Of a stretch of DNA of 64,000 nt, positions 31,691-39,948 are shown piece after piece. The number at the start of each line of letters is the position of its first letter. Within the stretch, counting starts at the first letter, position 1. The translations under genes and the position numbers were made by a program. The DNA lies in NCBI RefSeq assembly GCF_016767175.1, contig NZ_CP068564.1, positions 124,001-188,000 on the forward strand. Reading direction: 5' to 3'. Under the pieces are notes generated by a model, which was not told the DNA's origin, searched no databases, and saw only the letters and a program-made list of their open reading frames with translations. Source of the DNA: Keratinibaculum paraultunense. Its GTDB lineage: Bacteria; Bacillota; Clostridia; Tissierellales; Tepidimicrobiaceae.

Positions 31691-32722
31691 TTGTTATTAG
31701 AACATATTAATAATAAATATAAAATAGTGTCCATAGTAGGTATGGCAAAAAATAGTGGTAAAACTGTAACTTTAAACCATCTGATTCAAGAAGCTATAGT
31801 GGAGGATGTAAAGTTAGGTATTATATCTACTGGAAGGGATGGAGAAAGGGTAGATGTAATTGCTGAAACAGAAAAGCCTAAAATATATGCTGAAGTTGGT
31901 ACTATTGTAGCTACTACTACTGAATTATTACCTTTAGGGGATGCAAATATAGAAATAATTAATGTAACGGATTTTAGAACTCCATTAGGAGAAATATTAA
32001 TAGGTAGGGTAAAGGATAGTGGCTATATTCAAATAGCTGGACCTCAAACTATAAAAGAGATAAAAAAAGTAGCTGATTTTATGTTAAAAATTGGAGCAGA
32101 ATTAGTTATAATAGATGGAGCTTTAGATAGGAGAACATCAGCTGCTCCTTCCATTAGTGATGCCACTATTCTATCCACTGGTGCAGTTTTAAGTAGGGAT
32201 ATAAATAAAGTCATAGAAAAAACTTTACATGTAGTAAATTTATTTAATATTCCCCCTGTAGAAGATGATAAAGTAAGGGAAGTAATAGAGGAGATTATGG
32301 ATAAAGGACAAATAGCCATAATAGATAAAAATTTAAATACAATACCTTTAAATATAAAGACAGCATTAAACTGTGGTCATATAATAGGGGATCATCTAAA
32401 TGAGGATTCTAGATATTTGGTGATTCCCGGTTCCCTTGTAAAAAGTACAGTAGAAGGTATTATAAATACTACTAAAATGTATAAAAACATAGATATTGTA
32501 GTAACTGATGGAACTAAGATATTTATAGAACCAAAAGATTGGTTGAAATTTAATAGATATGGAATAAATGTAAAGGTTTTGTATCCTATAAATTTAGTGG
32601 CTATAACTGTAAATCCCTATGCTCCTCAAGGTTACTATTTTGAACCTAATGTTTTGCTAGAAAAGATGAGGCATTATATAAAGGATATTCCTGTTGTAGA
32701 TGTAATGCTAGGTGGTGATTAA
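31691..32722 (+). CDS. kamB: KamB, P-loop protein of lysine operons
   Basis: A 343-residue protein in the position of KamB of clostridial lysine-fermentation clusters, whose function has not been established as far as I know. A Walker A-like motif is near the N terminus (VGMAKNSGKTVTLNHLI), followed by GIISTGRDGERVDVIAE and LVIIDGALDRRTSAAPSISDATILSTGAVLS, which suggest a GTPase/ATPase of the cofactor-chaperone type. The C-terminal part has NPYAPQGYYFEP. The start is TTG behind ATAGGAGGAAATATA. It ends directly before kamC. A role in aminomutase repair or reactivation is an inference. Confidence 0.87.
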   Translation: MLLEHINNKYKIVSIVGMAKNSGKTVTLNHLIQEAIVEDVKLGIISTGRDGERVDVIAETEKPKIYAEVGTIVATTTELLPLGDANIEIINVTDFRTPLGEILIGRVKDSGYIQIAGPQTIKEIKKVADFMLKIGAELVIIDGALDRRTSAAPSISDATILSTGAVLSRDINKVIEKTLHVVNLFNIPPVEDDKVREVIEEIMDKGQIAIIDKNLNTIPLNIKTALNCGHIIGDHLNEDSRYLVIPGSLVKSTVEGIINTTKMYKNIDIVVTDGTKIFIEPKDWLKFNRYGINVKVLYPINLVAITVNPYAPQGYYFEPNVLLEKMRHYIKDIPVVDVMLGGD

Positions 32723-32723
32723 T

Positions 32724-34349
32724 ATGGAATTTATGGATCCTTCAACGGAAAAGGCATTGGATTTTCAGTATATATTAAATAAAATAAACACTAAAACTCC
32801 CTATGGGAAAATATATAAGAGAAATATGAGAGCATTTTTGCCTGGAGAAGAGGAAAAATTAATAGAAGAATTAAATAAAGTAGAAAGTTATATTCCTTTT
32901 GTAAAAGATAAACAATTTATGAAACAAATAGATCATATATTTGGACATATAAAGGATTTAAGGACATCCATAAGAAAAGCAAACAATGGAGGAATTTTAT
33001 CAGAAGTAGAATTGTTTGAAATAAAAAATTTTTTATATTTAGTTAAAGATTTATATCATTTACTAAAAAAACAGAAACTTCCTTCATGGAGTGATATAAA
33101 AATTCAGCCTATTGATAAGTTAGAAAAATATTTAGATCCAGAAGATACTGGACTTTCTACTTTTTATATATATGATTCCTATTCAGAAGAATTAAGGAAA
33201 ATTCGCCAATATAAAAGAGAAGTAGAAAGAGAAATAAAAAGAGAAAAAAGATATTTAAAAAAAAGAATAGAAGAAGATTTAAACATAAAACTAAGACCTG
33301 ATGGAACTATAATACTTCCTAAAGATGATAAAAAATTAATAGAGAAAATAGAAAATCATCCTCATTTAGCATATGTATCAGAAACCTATATAAACATAAA
33401 ATATTCCATTAAGCCAACAGATAATATGACTTTATTAGAAAGGCAATATTTAATATTGAAAGATAAAGAGGAAAGAGAAGAATACAGAATAAGAGAAGAA
33501 TTATCCAAACAAGTAGGTAGAAGATCTAAAGATCTGTTTAGAAATATTGCAAGTATTGGGAAGATAGATTTTATATTAGGAAAAGCAATATTTGCCATAG
33601 AAATTAATGGAATAAAGCCCAATATCATTAGTGATCATATGATAAAAATAGTAGAAGGTCGCCATCCAAAAATAGAAGAAATATTAAAAGAAAAAGGGCT
33701 AAACTTTACCCCAATAACCATAGAACTAAAAGAAGGAGTAAGTTGTATAACAGGACCTAACATGGGTGGAAAAACTGTAAGCCTTCAGTTGGTTGGTTTA
33801 CTTACAGCTATGGCTCAACATGGATTGATGGTACCTGCTAAAGAAATGACATTAGGGCTAAACCAATTTATTAAGACTTCCATAGGCGATCCTCAATCCA
33901 TGGATAAAGGTCTATCTACTTTTGGAGGAGAAATAAAACTAATTCAAGAAGCCATAGAACGATGTAACGAAAGAGGTTTAATTTTAATAGATGAATTGGC
34001 TCGTGGCACCAATCCAGAAGAAGGTTATGCTATATCTAGAGCTATAGTAGAATATTTAATAGATAAAAACTGTATAACTCTTTTAACCACTCATTATGAT
34101 AATATAGGAAATATAGAGGATGTAATTCATTTTCAAGTAGTAGGTTTATCCAATGTGGATTTAGGGAAATTAAAACTTCAATTGCAGGATATTGAAGATG
34201 AAATAGATGCAATAAATAAATATATGGACTATAGACTAAAAAGAGTAGATGATGAAACAAAAGTTCCCAAAGAAGCTATAAATATAGCGAGCATAATGGG
34301 ATTAAACAAAGAAATAATTTCTAAATCGGAAAAATACCTGGGACAGTAG
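32724..34349 (+). CDS. kamC: KamC, MutS-related ATPase
   Basis: A 541-residue MutS-family ATPase lacking the mismatch-recognition domains. It has helical lever/clamp-like regions (residues 30-330, Lys/Glu-rich) and a C-terminal ABC-type ATPase with Walker A GPNMGGKTVSLQLVG, Walker B LILIDELARGTNPEEG and the switch histidine in TLLTTHYD. It is a standard member of kam operons. ATG at 32724 follows GGTGGTGA inside the kamB 3' end. Its link to lysine aminomutases is unexplained; one inference is that with KamB it forms the reactivating factor for KamDE. A REP-like palindrome separates it from kamD. Confidence 0.9.
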   Translation: MEFMDPSTEKALDFQYILNKINTKTPYGKIYKRNMRAFLPGEEEKLIEELNKVESYIPFVKDKQFMKQIDHIFGHIKDLRTSIRKANNGGILSEVELFEIKNFLYLVKDLYHLLKKQKLPSWSDIKIQPIDKLEKYLDPEDTGLSTFYIYDSYSEELRKIRQYKREVEREIKREKRYLKKRIEEDLNIKLRPDGTIILPKDDKKLIEKIENHPHLAYVSETYINIKYSIKPTDNMTLLERQYLILKDKEEREEYRIREELSKQVGRRSKDLFRNIASIGKIDFILGKAIFAIEINGIKPNIISDHMIKIVEGRHPKIEEILKEKGLNFTPITIELKEGVSCITGPNMGGKTVSLQLVGLLTAMAQHGLMVPAKEMTLGLNQFIKTSIGDPQSMDKGLSTFGGEIKLIQEAIERCNERGLILIDELARGTNPEEGYAISRAIVEYLIDKNCITLLTTHYDNIGNIEDVIHFQVVGLSNVDLGKLKLQLQDIEDEIDAINKYMDYRLKRVDDETKVPKEAINIASIMGLNKEIISKSEKYLGQ

Positions 34350-34369
34350 GGACAGTTCTTTCTGTCCCA
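34339..34369. repeat. GGGACAG REP-like palindrome inside the kam operon
   Basis: TGGGACAGTAGGGACAG ... CTGTCCCA: same ends as the REP family near the RAYT gene. It overlaps the kamC stop and precedes AAAAAAGGAGG of kamD. It lacks a T-tract, so read-through is expected. Confidence 0.7.
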
Positions 34370-34389
34370 TAAAAAAGGAGGCGAAACGT

Positions 34390-35946
34390 TTGGGAAAGTT
34401 AAATCTTGATCAAACAAAGATAGATAGCTCTAGAAATGCAGCAAAGAAAATAGCGGAAGATATGCAAAAATTTATAGATGAGCATACTACTACTTCAACA
34501 GAAAGAACCATAGTTAGATTATTAGGAATAGATGGGATAGATGAAATAGACAAACCCTTACCCAATGTATTGGTAGATAATATCAAAGAAGGAGGAGGGC
34601 TAGAGCAAGGAGCAGCTTATTGGCTAGGAAATGCCATAATACAAACTGGAGATACTCCTCAAGATATAGCAGAAAAAATTGGACGAGGAGAATTGGATAT
34701 TACTCGTCTTCCTATTGCAAGTGAAGAAAAAATTCAAGATACTATATATGAATTAGCTAAAGAAACAGTGGATAAAATAAAACAAAATAAGAATAAAAGA
34801 GATGAATTAATTAAAAGCTTAGGAGAAGGTGAACAACCTTATTTATATGTAATAGTTGCTACAGGAAATATATATGAGGATATAGTTCAAGCTAAAGCAG
34901 CAGCATATCAAGGAGCAGATGTTATAGCTGTAATCAGAACAACTGGGCAATCCTTATTAGACTATGTACCTTATGGAGCCACTACAGAGGGATTTGGAGG
35001 TACTTACGCTACTCAAGAAAACTTTAGACTAATGAGAAAAGCACTAGATGAAGTAGGAGAAGAAATTGGTCGTTATATTAGATTGTGTAATTATTGTTCT
35101 GGACTTTGTATGCCAGAAATAGCAGCTATGGGTGCATTGGAAAGATTAGACATGATGTTAAACGATGCTTTATATGGAATATTATTTAGGGATATAAATA
35201 TGCAAAGGACTATGATAGACCAGTATTTTTCTAGAGTAATCAATGGTTATGCAGGTATAATTATAAATACAGGAGAAGATAATTATTTAACCACAGATGA
35301 TGCAGTAGAGGCTGCCCATACAGTATTAGCTTCTCAATTTATAAATGAACAATTTGCACGAAAGGCAGGAATTCCTGAAGAGCAAATGGGATTAGGGCAT
35401 GCTTTTGAAATGGATCCTGCTTTAAAAAATGGGTTTTTGTATGAATTAGCTCAAGCACAAATGGCTCGGGAGATATTTCCTAATGCACCATTAAAATATA
35501 TGCCTCCTACTAAATATATGACAGGAAATATATTTAAAGGGCATGTACAAGATGCTATGTTCAACATGGTATCCATAATGACAGGGCAAGGCATTCAACT
35601 GTTGGGTATGTTAACTGAAGCTATTCATACTCCTCATATACATGATAGATATCTAGCTATAGAAAATGCCCAATACATCTTTAATAATGCTAGGGATTTA
35701 GGAGATGAAATACTGTTTAAAGAAGATGGGATAATTCAAAAAAGAGCTCAAGAAGTATTACAAAAAGCAGAAGATCTATTAAATGAAATAGCAGATATTG
35801 GTTTATTCCCAACTATAGAACAAGGTAAATTTGGAGGAGTAAAAAGATCCAGAACTGGAGGAAAGGGATTAGAAGGTGTGGCTAAAAAAAGTAGCGGATA
35901 TTTTAACCCATTTATCCCATTGATGCTGGGAGGTGTTAAACAATGA
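34390..35946 (+). CDS. kamD: lysine 5,6-aminomutase alpha subunit
   Basis: Large subunit of the adenosylcobalamin- and PLP-dependent aminomutase that moves the 6-amino group of beta-lysine (or D-lysine) to carbon 5. The 518-residue length and motifs (IVATGNIYEDIVQAKAAAYQGADVIAVIRTTGQSLLDYVPYGATTEGFGGTYATQENF, YCSGLCMPEIAAMG, LKYMPPTKYMTGN) are those of KamD. The start is TTG behind AAAGGAGGCGAAACG. It overlaps kamE by 4 bp (ATGA), consistent with a tight alpha-beta complex. Confidence 0.96.
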   Translation: MGKLNLDQTKIDSSRNAAKKIAEDMQKFIDEHTTTSTERTIVRLLGIDGIDEIDKPLPNVLVDNIKEGGGLEQGAAYWLGNAIIQTGDTPQDIAEKIGRGELDITRLPIASEEKIQDTIYELAKETVDKIKQNKNKRDELIKSLGEGEQPYLYVIVATGNIYEDIVQAKAAAYQGADVIAVIRTTGQSLLDYVPYGATTEGFGGTYATQENFRLMRKALDEVGEEIGRYIRLCNYCSGLCMPEIAAMGALERLDMMLNDALYGILFRDINMQRTMIDQYFSRVINGYAGIIINTGEDNYLTTDDAVEAAHTVLASQFINEQFARKAGIPEEQMGLGHAFEMDPALKNGFLYELAQAQMAREIFPNAPLKYMPPTKYMTGNIFKGHVQDAMFNMVSIMTGQGIQLLGMLTEAIHTPHIHDRYLAIENAQYIFNNARDLGDEILFKEDGIIQKRAQEVLQKAEDLLNEIADIGLFPTIEQGKFGGVKRSRTGGKGLEGVAKKSSGYFNPFIPLMLGGVKQ

Positions 35947-36701
35947 GTCAAGTAGCACAAGTTGACTTAACTAAAGTAAAACCTTATGGGGACACACTAA
36001 ACGATGGTATGGTGCAAACTAGTTTTACATTACCAGTACCCTATGGAGATGAAGCGACTGAAGCAGCTAGGCAACTAGCTAAGAAAATGGGATTAGATGA
36101 ACCATCAGTGGTTTATTCTAAAGATTTAGGCATGAATTTCACTTATTTTATAGTATATGGTAAATGTATTCATACTGTGGATTATACTAAAATAGAAGTT
36201 CCTAAAGTAGATATAGAAGTGATGTCCAAAGAAGAAGTAGAACAATTTATAAAGGATAATATAAAAAGAAATGTAGTTGTAGTAGGGGCTTGTACAGGTA
36301 CCGATGCTCATACTGTGGGAATAGATGCTATAATGAACATGAAAGGTTATGCTGGTCATTTTGGCTTGGAAAGATATGAAGGTATCGATGCTTATAACTT
36401 AGGAAGTCAGGTGCCCAATGAAGAATTAGTGGCGAAGGCTATAGAATTAGATGCAGATGCAATACTTGTATCTCAAGTAGTAACTCAAAAGAATGTTCAT
36501 ATTCCCAATCTAACAGAATTGGTAGAATTATTAGAAGCAGAAGGAATAAGGGATAAAGTAATATTAGTATGTGGTGGACCTAGAATATCCCATGAATTAG
36601 CCAAAGAGCTAGGTTATGATGCAGGATTTGGTCCAGGAACATTTGCAGAAGATGTAGCTACCTTCATAGTAACAGAAATGGGAAAAAGAGGATTAGTATA
36701 G
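35943..36701 (+). CDS. kamE: lysine 5,6-aminomutase beta subunit (B12-binding)
   Basis: Small subunit carrying the cobalamin-binding domain. The base-off DxHxxG motif is DAHTVG with His123. Lys134 (NMKGYAG), eleven residues later, corresponds to the PLP Schiff-base lysine of the beta subunit (Lys144 in the Clostridium sticklandii enzyme). The rest of the Rossmann-like fold follows (ADAILVSQVV, VILVCGGPRIS, GFGPGTFAEDVA). Length is 252. Last gene of the operon. A 45-nt palindrome terminates it. kce and kal do not follow, unlike many lysine fermenters. Confidence 0.96.
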   Translation: MSQVAQVDLTKVKPYGDTLNDGMVQTSFTLPVPYGDEATEAARQLAKKMGLDEPSVVYSKDLGMNFTYFIVYGKCIHTVDYTKIEVPKVDIEVMSKEEVEQFIKDNIKRNVVVVGACTGTDAHTVGIDAIMNMKGYAGHFGLERYEGIDAYNLGSQVPNEELVAKAIELDADAILVSQVVTQKNVHIPNLTELVELLEAEGIRDKVILVCGGPRISHELAKELGYDAGFGPGTFAEDVATFIVTEMGKRGLV

Positions 36702-36702
36702 C

Positions 36703-36750
36703 AATAACTTTCTTTTAAGGTGCCTGGCACCTTAAAAGAAAGTTATTATA
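36703..36750. terminator. 45-nt perfect palindrome with GGTGCCTGGCACC tip
   Basis: Arms of 22 nt (36703-36724 and 36726-36747) around one T; core GGTGCC-T-GGCACC identical to 29161-29173, outer arms AATAACTTTCTTTTAA unique. It ends kamE on plus and lies at the end of the minus-strand ECF gene. Confidence 0.85.
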
Positions 36751-36753
36751 ATT

Positions 36754-37272
36754 TTACCACCTAGTATTTTTATCTTTTTCATAAGCTTTAACTATCATAG
36801 GTATAAATATTAATTGAATTATTATTCCAGGTAGAGCTGTTAAAGTCATACCTTTAATATATACATCTATAGGGGGCATAGGAAATCCAAATCCTTTTCC
36901 TAATATAAGTACCATTAAAGCTGCTCCTAATCTGCCAACTATCATGCTTATTATTAAAGATGGGCATAAGGTCATTTTTACTTTCCTATATAAAAGCCCA
37001 GATATAAGCCCATACAATCCTAATTCTACTATCATCACCCAAAATACTGGAACTGGTGGCATGCCTGTTAGCATATGATTAATAATAGGAGAAATAATAC
37101 CAACAACAAAACCCCAAGAAGGTCCCACAATTAGTCCAGCAATCAATACAGGGATATGCATAGGAAGAAATATAGTTCCATTTAGTCCACTTATATGTAT
37201 TATTGTGGGGAGTATAATTGCTAATGCTAATAACATAGCTGCAGTAACTAAATTTTTTGTATTAAACCTCAT
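36754..37272 (-). CDS. ECF transporter S component
   Basis: A 172-residue integral membrane protein with about five to six helices (NLVTAAMLLALAIILPTIIH, GFVVGIISPIINHMLTG, ALMVLILGKGFGFPMPP). MRFNTKNLVTAAMLLALAI and the early small-residue motifs are typical of substrate-binding S components that share an EcfAA'T energy module. The module is not adjacent. Substrate unknown. Because it abuts a B12- and PLP-dependent pathway, a vitamin such as B12 or B6 is a reasonable but unproven guess. The ATG follows AAAGGAGTTGG. Confidence 0.8.
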   Translation of the reverse strand: MRFNTKNLVTAAMLLALAIILPTIIHISGLNGTIFLPMHIPVLIAGLIVGPSWGFVVGIISPIINHMLTGMPPVPVFWVMIVELGLYGLISGLLYRKVKMTLCPSLIISMIVGRLGAALMVLILGKGFGFPMPPIDVYIKGMTLTALPGIIIQLIFIPMIVKAYEKDKNTRW

Positions 37273-37311
37273 ATTCCAACTCCTTTCTTTAATAAAATAG
37301 GTATTTGTCTT

Positions 37312-37340
37312 ATTATACTATTATTTTATGAATTTTCCAA
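37312..37340 (-). promoter_or_regulatory. promoter of the ECF S-component gene
   Basis: On the minus strand: TTGGAA (37335-37340), 17-bp spacer, TATAAT (37312-37317). No riboswitch-like structure is evident between it and the start. Confidence 0.6.
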
Positions 37341-37433
37341 TAGCAAAAACTTGCATGAAAATCTATATTGGTGTAGATTATTAATAGATATTGATTATAA
37401 TGGACTAATTCTTATTAAAATGGGGGATAGAAT

Positions 37434-39866
37434 ATGTTATTTGCAATATTACTAATTTTAAAAATATTTTTATTTATAAATATAACTGATATTAAATATA
37501 ATAGAGGTATCATACTATTAATTAGTACTTTAATAACTTTATTCTTTTTTACTCTAATATATTTAAGCAATCATAAAAAGAAACAAACCATTGCTTTTTC
37601 CTTTTATAATATTATGTCAGCATTTATGTTTGTTGATGTGATGTACTATAGTTTTTTTAATTCATTACCGTCCATTGCTATGTTGAAACAGTTTAGCGAA
37701 GTAACTGCAGTAGGAGATAGTATATTAGCATTATTATCTTTTAGAAATCTATTATTTTTGTTGGACATCCCCTTTTTAAAAATATACTCTAATAAAAAGA
37801 GAAAAAAATTAGCAGAAAAAAATAAAAGTTACAAAACCTATATAAGATGGGGAATTCCAGGAGGAATTGCATTAGCTTTGATTCTCATATTTAGCTATTT
37901 AGCTTTCAATGATATGATAGAACCTATAGCAAGACAAGAAATATATAGTTATCATATTAAAGATATAAAGGATACAATAATAGGTGAAGATATTGTAGAA
38001 GGAAGGGGAATATTTACTCAAGAAGATTTAGAAGAGCTTAAAGAAAGAACAAAATTAGAAGAAGGAAAATATACAGGCATAGGCAAAGGGAAAAATTTAT
38101 TAGTCATACAAGTGGAAGCTTTACAGGACTTTCCTTTAAATAGATATTATGATGGGCAGGAAATAACTCCAAATTTAAATAAATTCATAGAACATGAAAG
38201 CACCATTTATTTTAACAATTACTATCAGTTAATAGGTAGAGGAAATACTGCTGATGCAGAATTTGTATCTAATAATTCGTTGTACCCTTCCATGGAAGAT
38301 CCAACTTATAAACAATATTATAATAATACCTTTTACGGACTACCATGGATACTAAGAGATAATGGATATACTGCTTGGGTTTTTCATGGATATAAAAAGG
38401 AATTTTGGAACAGAAGTAAAGCATATCCTAATCAAGGATTTGAAAGATTTATATCTGAGGAGGATTATGATTTAGTAGAAACTATAGGATTTGGTTTAAC
38501 TGATGAACAGTTTTTTAAACAAAGTATGGATTATCTAAAGGAATTGGATAGTATAGATGATAATCCTTTCTATGCATTTATGATAACTTTAACTAGTCAT
38601 ACTCCTTTTAAAATGCCTGATGAATATAAAGAATTAAATATACGAGAAGAACATGAAAATACCATATTAGGGGATTATCTTCAAGCTATTCACTATACAG
38701 ATAAAGCTTTAGGGCAGTTCTTTGAAGCACTAAAAGAAGAAGGTTTATATGAAGACACAGTAATAGCTTTATATGGAGATCACTTTGCTATAACAGGTCT
38801 TAACGATTCAGGAGTAGAATTGATGACTGACTTTTTAGGGTACCCTTATGATATAGATGAGATGTTTAAAGTTCCTTTATTGATTCATGTTCCAGGAGAA
38901 AATATAAAAGAAACTGTAAGTAAAATAGGTAGCCAACTAGATTTTTTGCCTACCATATTAAATATAATGGGATACCAAAATGAAAAGGGAATAATGTTTG
39001 GCAAAGACTTGTTAAACTATGAGGGAGAAAACTATGTGGCTCCTCAAACTTATGTACTTAAAGGTTCTTTTATAGATGATGAAGTTATATTTTTAATGTC
39101 TAGAGATGGTATATTTGAAAATTGTATTGCAAAAGATAATAAAACTAAACAAAAAATAGATGTAGCACCATTTAGGGAAAGATATGAGAGTATAATTGCT
39201 GATATAAATAAATCTGACTATATACTCAAAAATGATTTAATAAAATTTCTTATAGAAAATGAAGGAGAAATGGATTTTGATGCTTTAATTGAATCAGATA
39301 TCCCAGACTATGAAAAAATTGGATATTTAAACTATAAACCATTAGAAAGATTAGATACACTCTATTATGTAGGGTATAGGCTGTTAGCAGTAGATATAGA
39401 ATGGTATCCAGACAAAAAGACCATATTATTAGATGATGGAGTAGACAAAAGACCTATGGTAGAAGGCTCTATCGAAGAATATAAACAGGTTTTAGATCAA
39501 TATAGAGATGATCAAAATACATTAGAAGATTTAATTAATTGGATGAAAAAACATGAGGATACTTATATACTTTTAAGAAGTAAAGAACTAGATGAATCCA
39601 TATTTTTAAAAGTAATAGAGGATTATCCAGAACTAAGGGATAGATTTATAGTAGAGATGAAGGATTTTGAACAATATATAAAATTATCTAATAAAGCATT
39701 TAAAAACATAATATTAAATGTAGCAGATACAGAATATACAGACGAAGAAATATTGGATTTTTTAAATAGGAATAATTTATATGGAATAATAATAGATAGG
39801 AAACAAGCTAAAGATTCCTTATACAAGAAGTTAAAAAAATTAGGTATAAATATATATATTTATTAA
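37434..39866 (+). CDS. LtaS-family sulfatase with degenerate GDPD-like C-terminal domain
   Basis: An 810-residue membrane-anchored phosphoglycerol transferase-like protein. Five hydrophobic helices (residues 1-160) precede an extracellular sulfatase domain. Likely catalytic residues are Glu228 (VIQVEAL), the nucleophile Thr272 (GRGNTADAEF) and DH in ALYGDHFAI, as in lipoteichoic-acid synthase. Residues about 628-810 are an extra domain absent from the paralogue at 41407. LDTLYYVGYRLLAVDIEWYPDKKTILLDDG and the final GIIIDRKQAKDSLYKKLKKLGINIYIY resemble GDPD/PI-PLC TIM-barrel enzymes, but both catalytic His positions and the ExD glutamate appear lost. Possibly a pseudo-enzyme domain binding glycerophosphate polymer. 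Divergent from the ECF gene. Confidence 0.87.
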   Translation: MLFAILLILKIFLFINITDIKYNRGIILLISTLITLFFFTLIYLSNHKKKQTIAFSFYNIMSAFMFVDVMYYSFFNSLPSIAMLKQFSEVTAVGDSILALLSFRNLLFLLDIPFLKIYSNKKRKKLAEKNKSYKTYIRWGIPGGIALALILIFSYLAFNDMIEPIARQEIYSYHIKDIKDTIIGEDIVEGRGIFTQEDLEELKERTKLEEGKYTGIGKGKNLLVIQVEALQDFPLNRYYDGQEITPNLNKFIEHESTIYFNNYYQLIGRGNTADAEFVSNNSLYPSMEDPTYKQYYNNTFYGLPWILRDNGYTAWVFHGYKKEFWNRSKAYPNQGFERFISEEDYDLVETIGFGLTDEQFFKQSMDYLKELDSIDDNPFYAFMITLTSHTPFKMPDEYKELNIREEHENTILGDYLQAIHYTDKALGQFFEALKEEGLYEDTVIALYGDHFAITGLNDSGVELMTDFLGYPYDIDEMFKVPLLIHVPGENIKETVSKIGSQLDFLPTILNIMGYQNEKGIMFGKDLLNYEGENYVAPQTYVLKGSFIDDEVIFLMSRDGIFENCIAKDNKTKQKIDVAPFRERYESIIADINKSDYILKNDLIKFLIENEGEMDFDALIESDIPDYEKIGYLNYKPLERLDTLYYVGYRLLAVDIEWYPDKKTILLDDGVDKRPMVEGSIEEYKQVLDQYRDDQNTLEDLINWMKKHEDTYILLRSKELDESIFLKVIEDYPELRDRFIVEMKDFEQYIKLSNKAFKNIILNVADTEYTDEEILDFLNRNNLYGIIIDRKQAKDSLYKKLKKLGINIYIY

Positions 39867-39906
39867 CTGGGACAATGGGATAGCCCTCATTGTTCCAGTT
39901 AATAAA
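39859..39906. terminator. bidirectional hairpin, REP-like core
   Basis: TTTATTAACTGGGACAATG / CATTGTTCCAGTTAATAAA with one G-U pair; overlaps the LtaS-gene stop. The inner GGGACA/TGTTCC resembles the GGGACAG family; the outer arms are unique. Confidence 0.75.
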
Positions 39907-39948
39907 TTTACTTCAATGTGCTACTTTTATAGTTTAGGAAATCTAACT

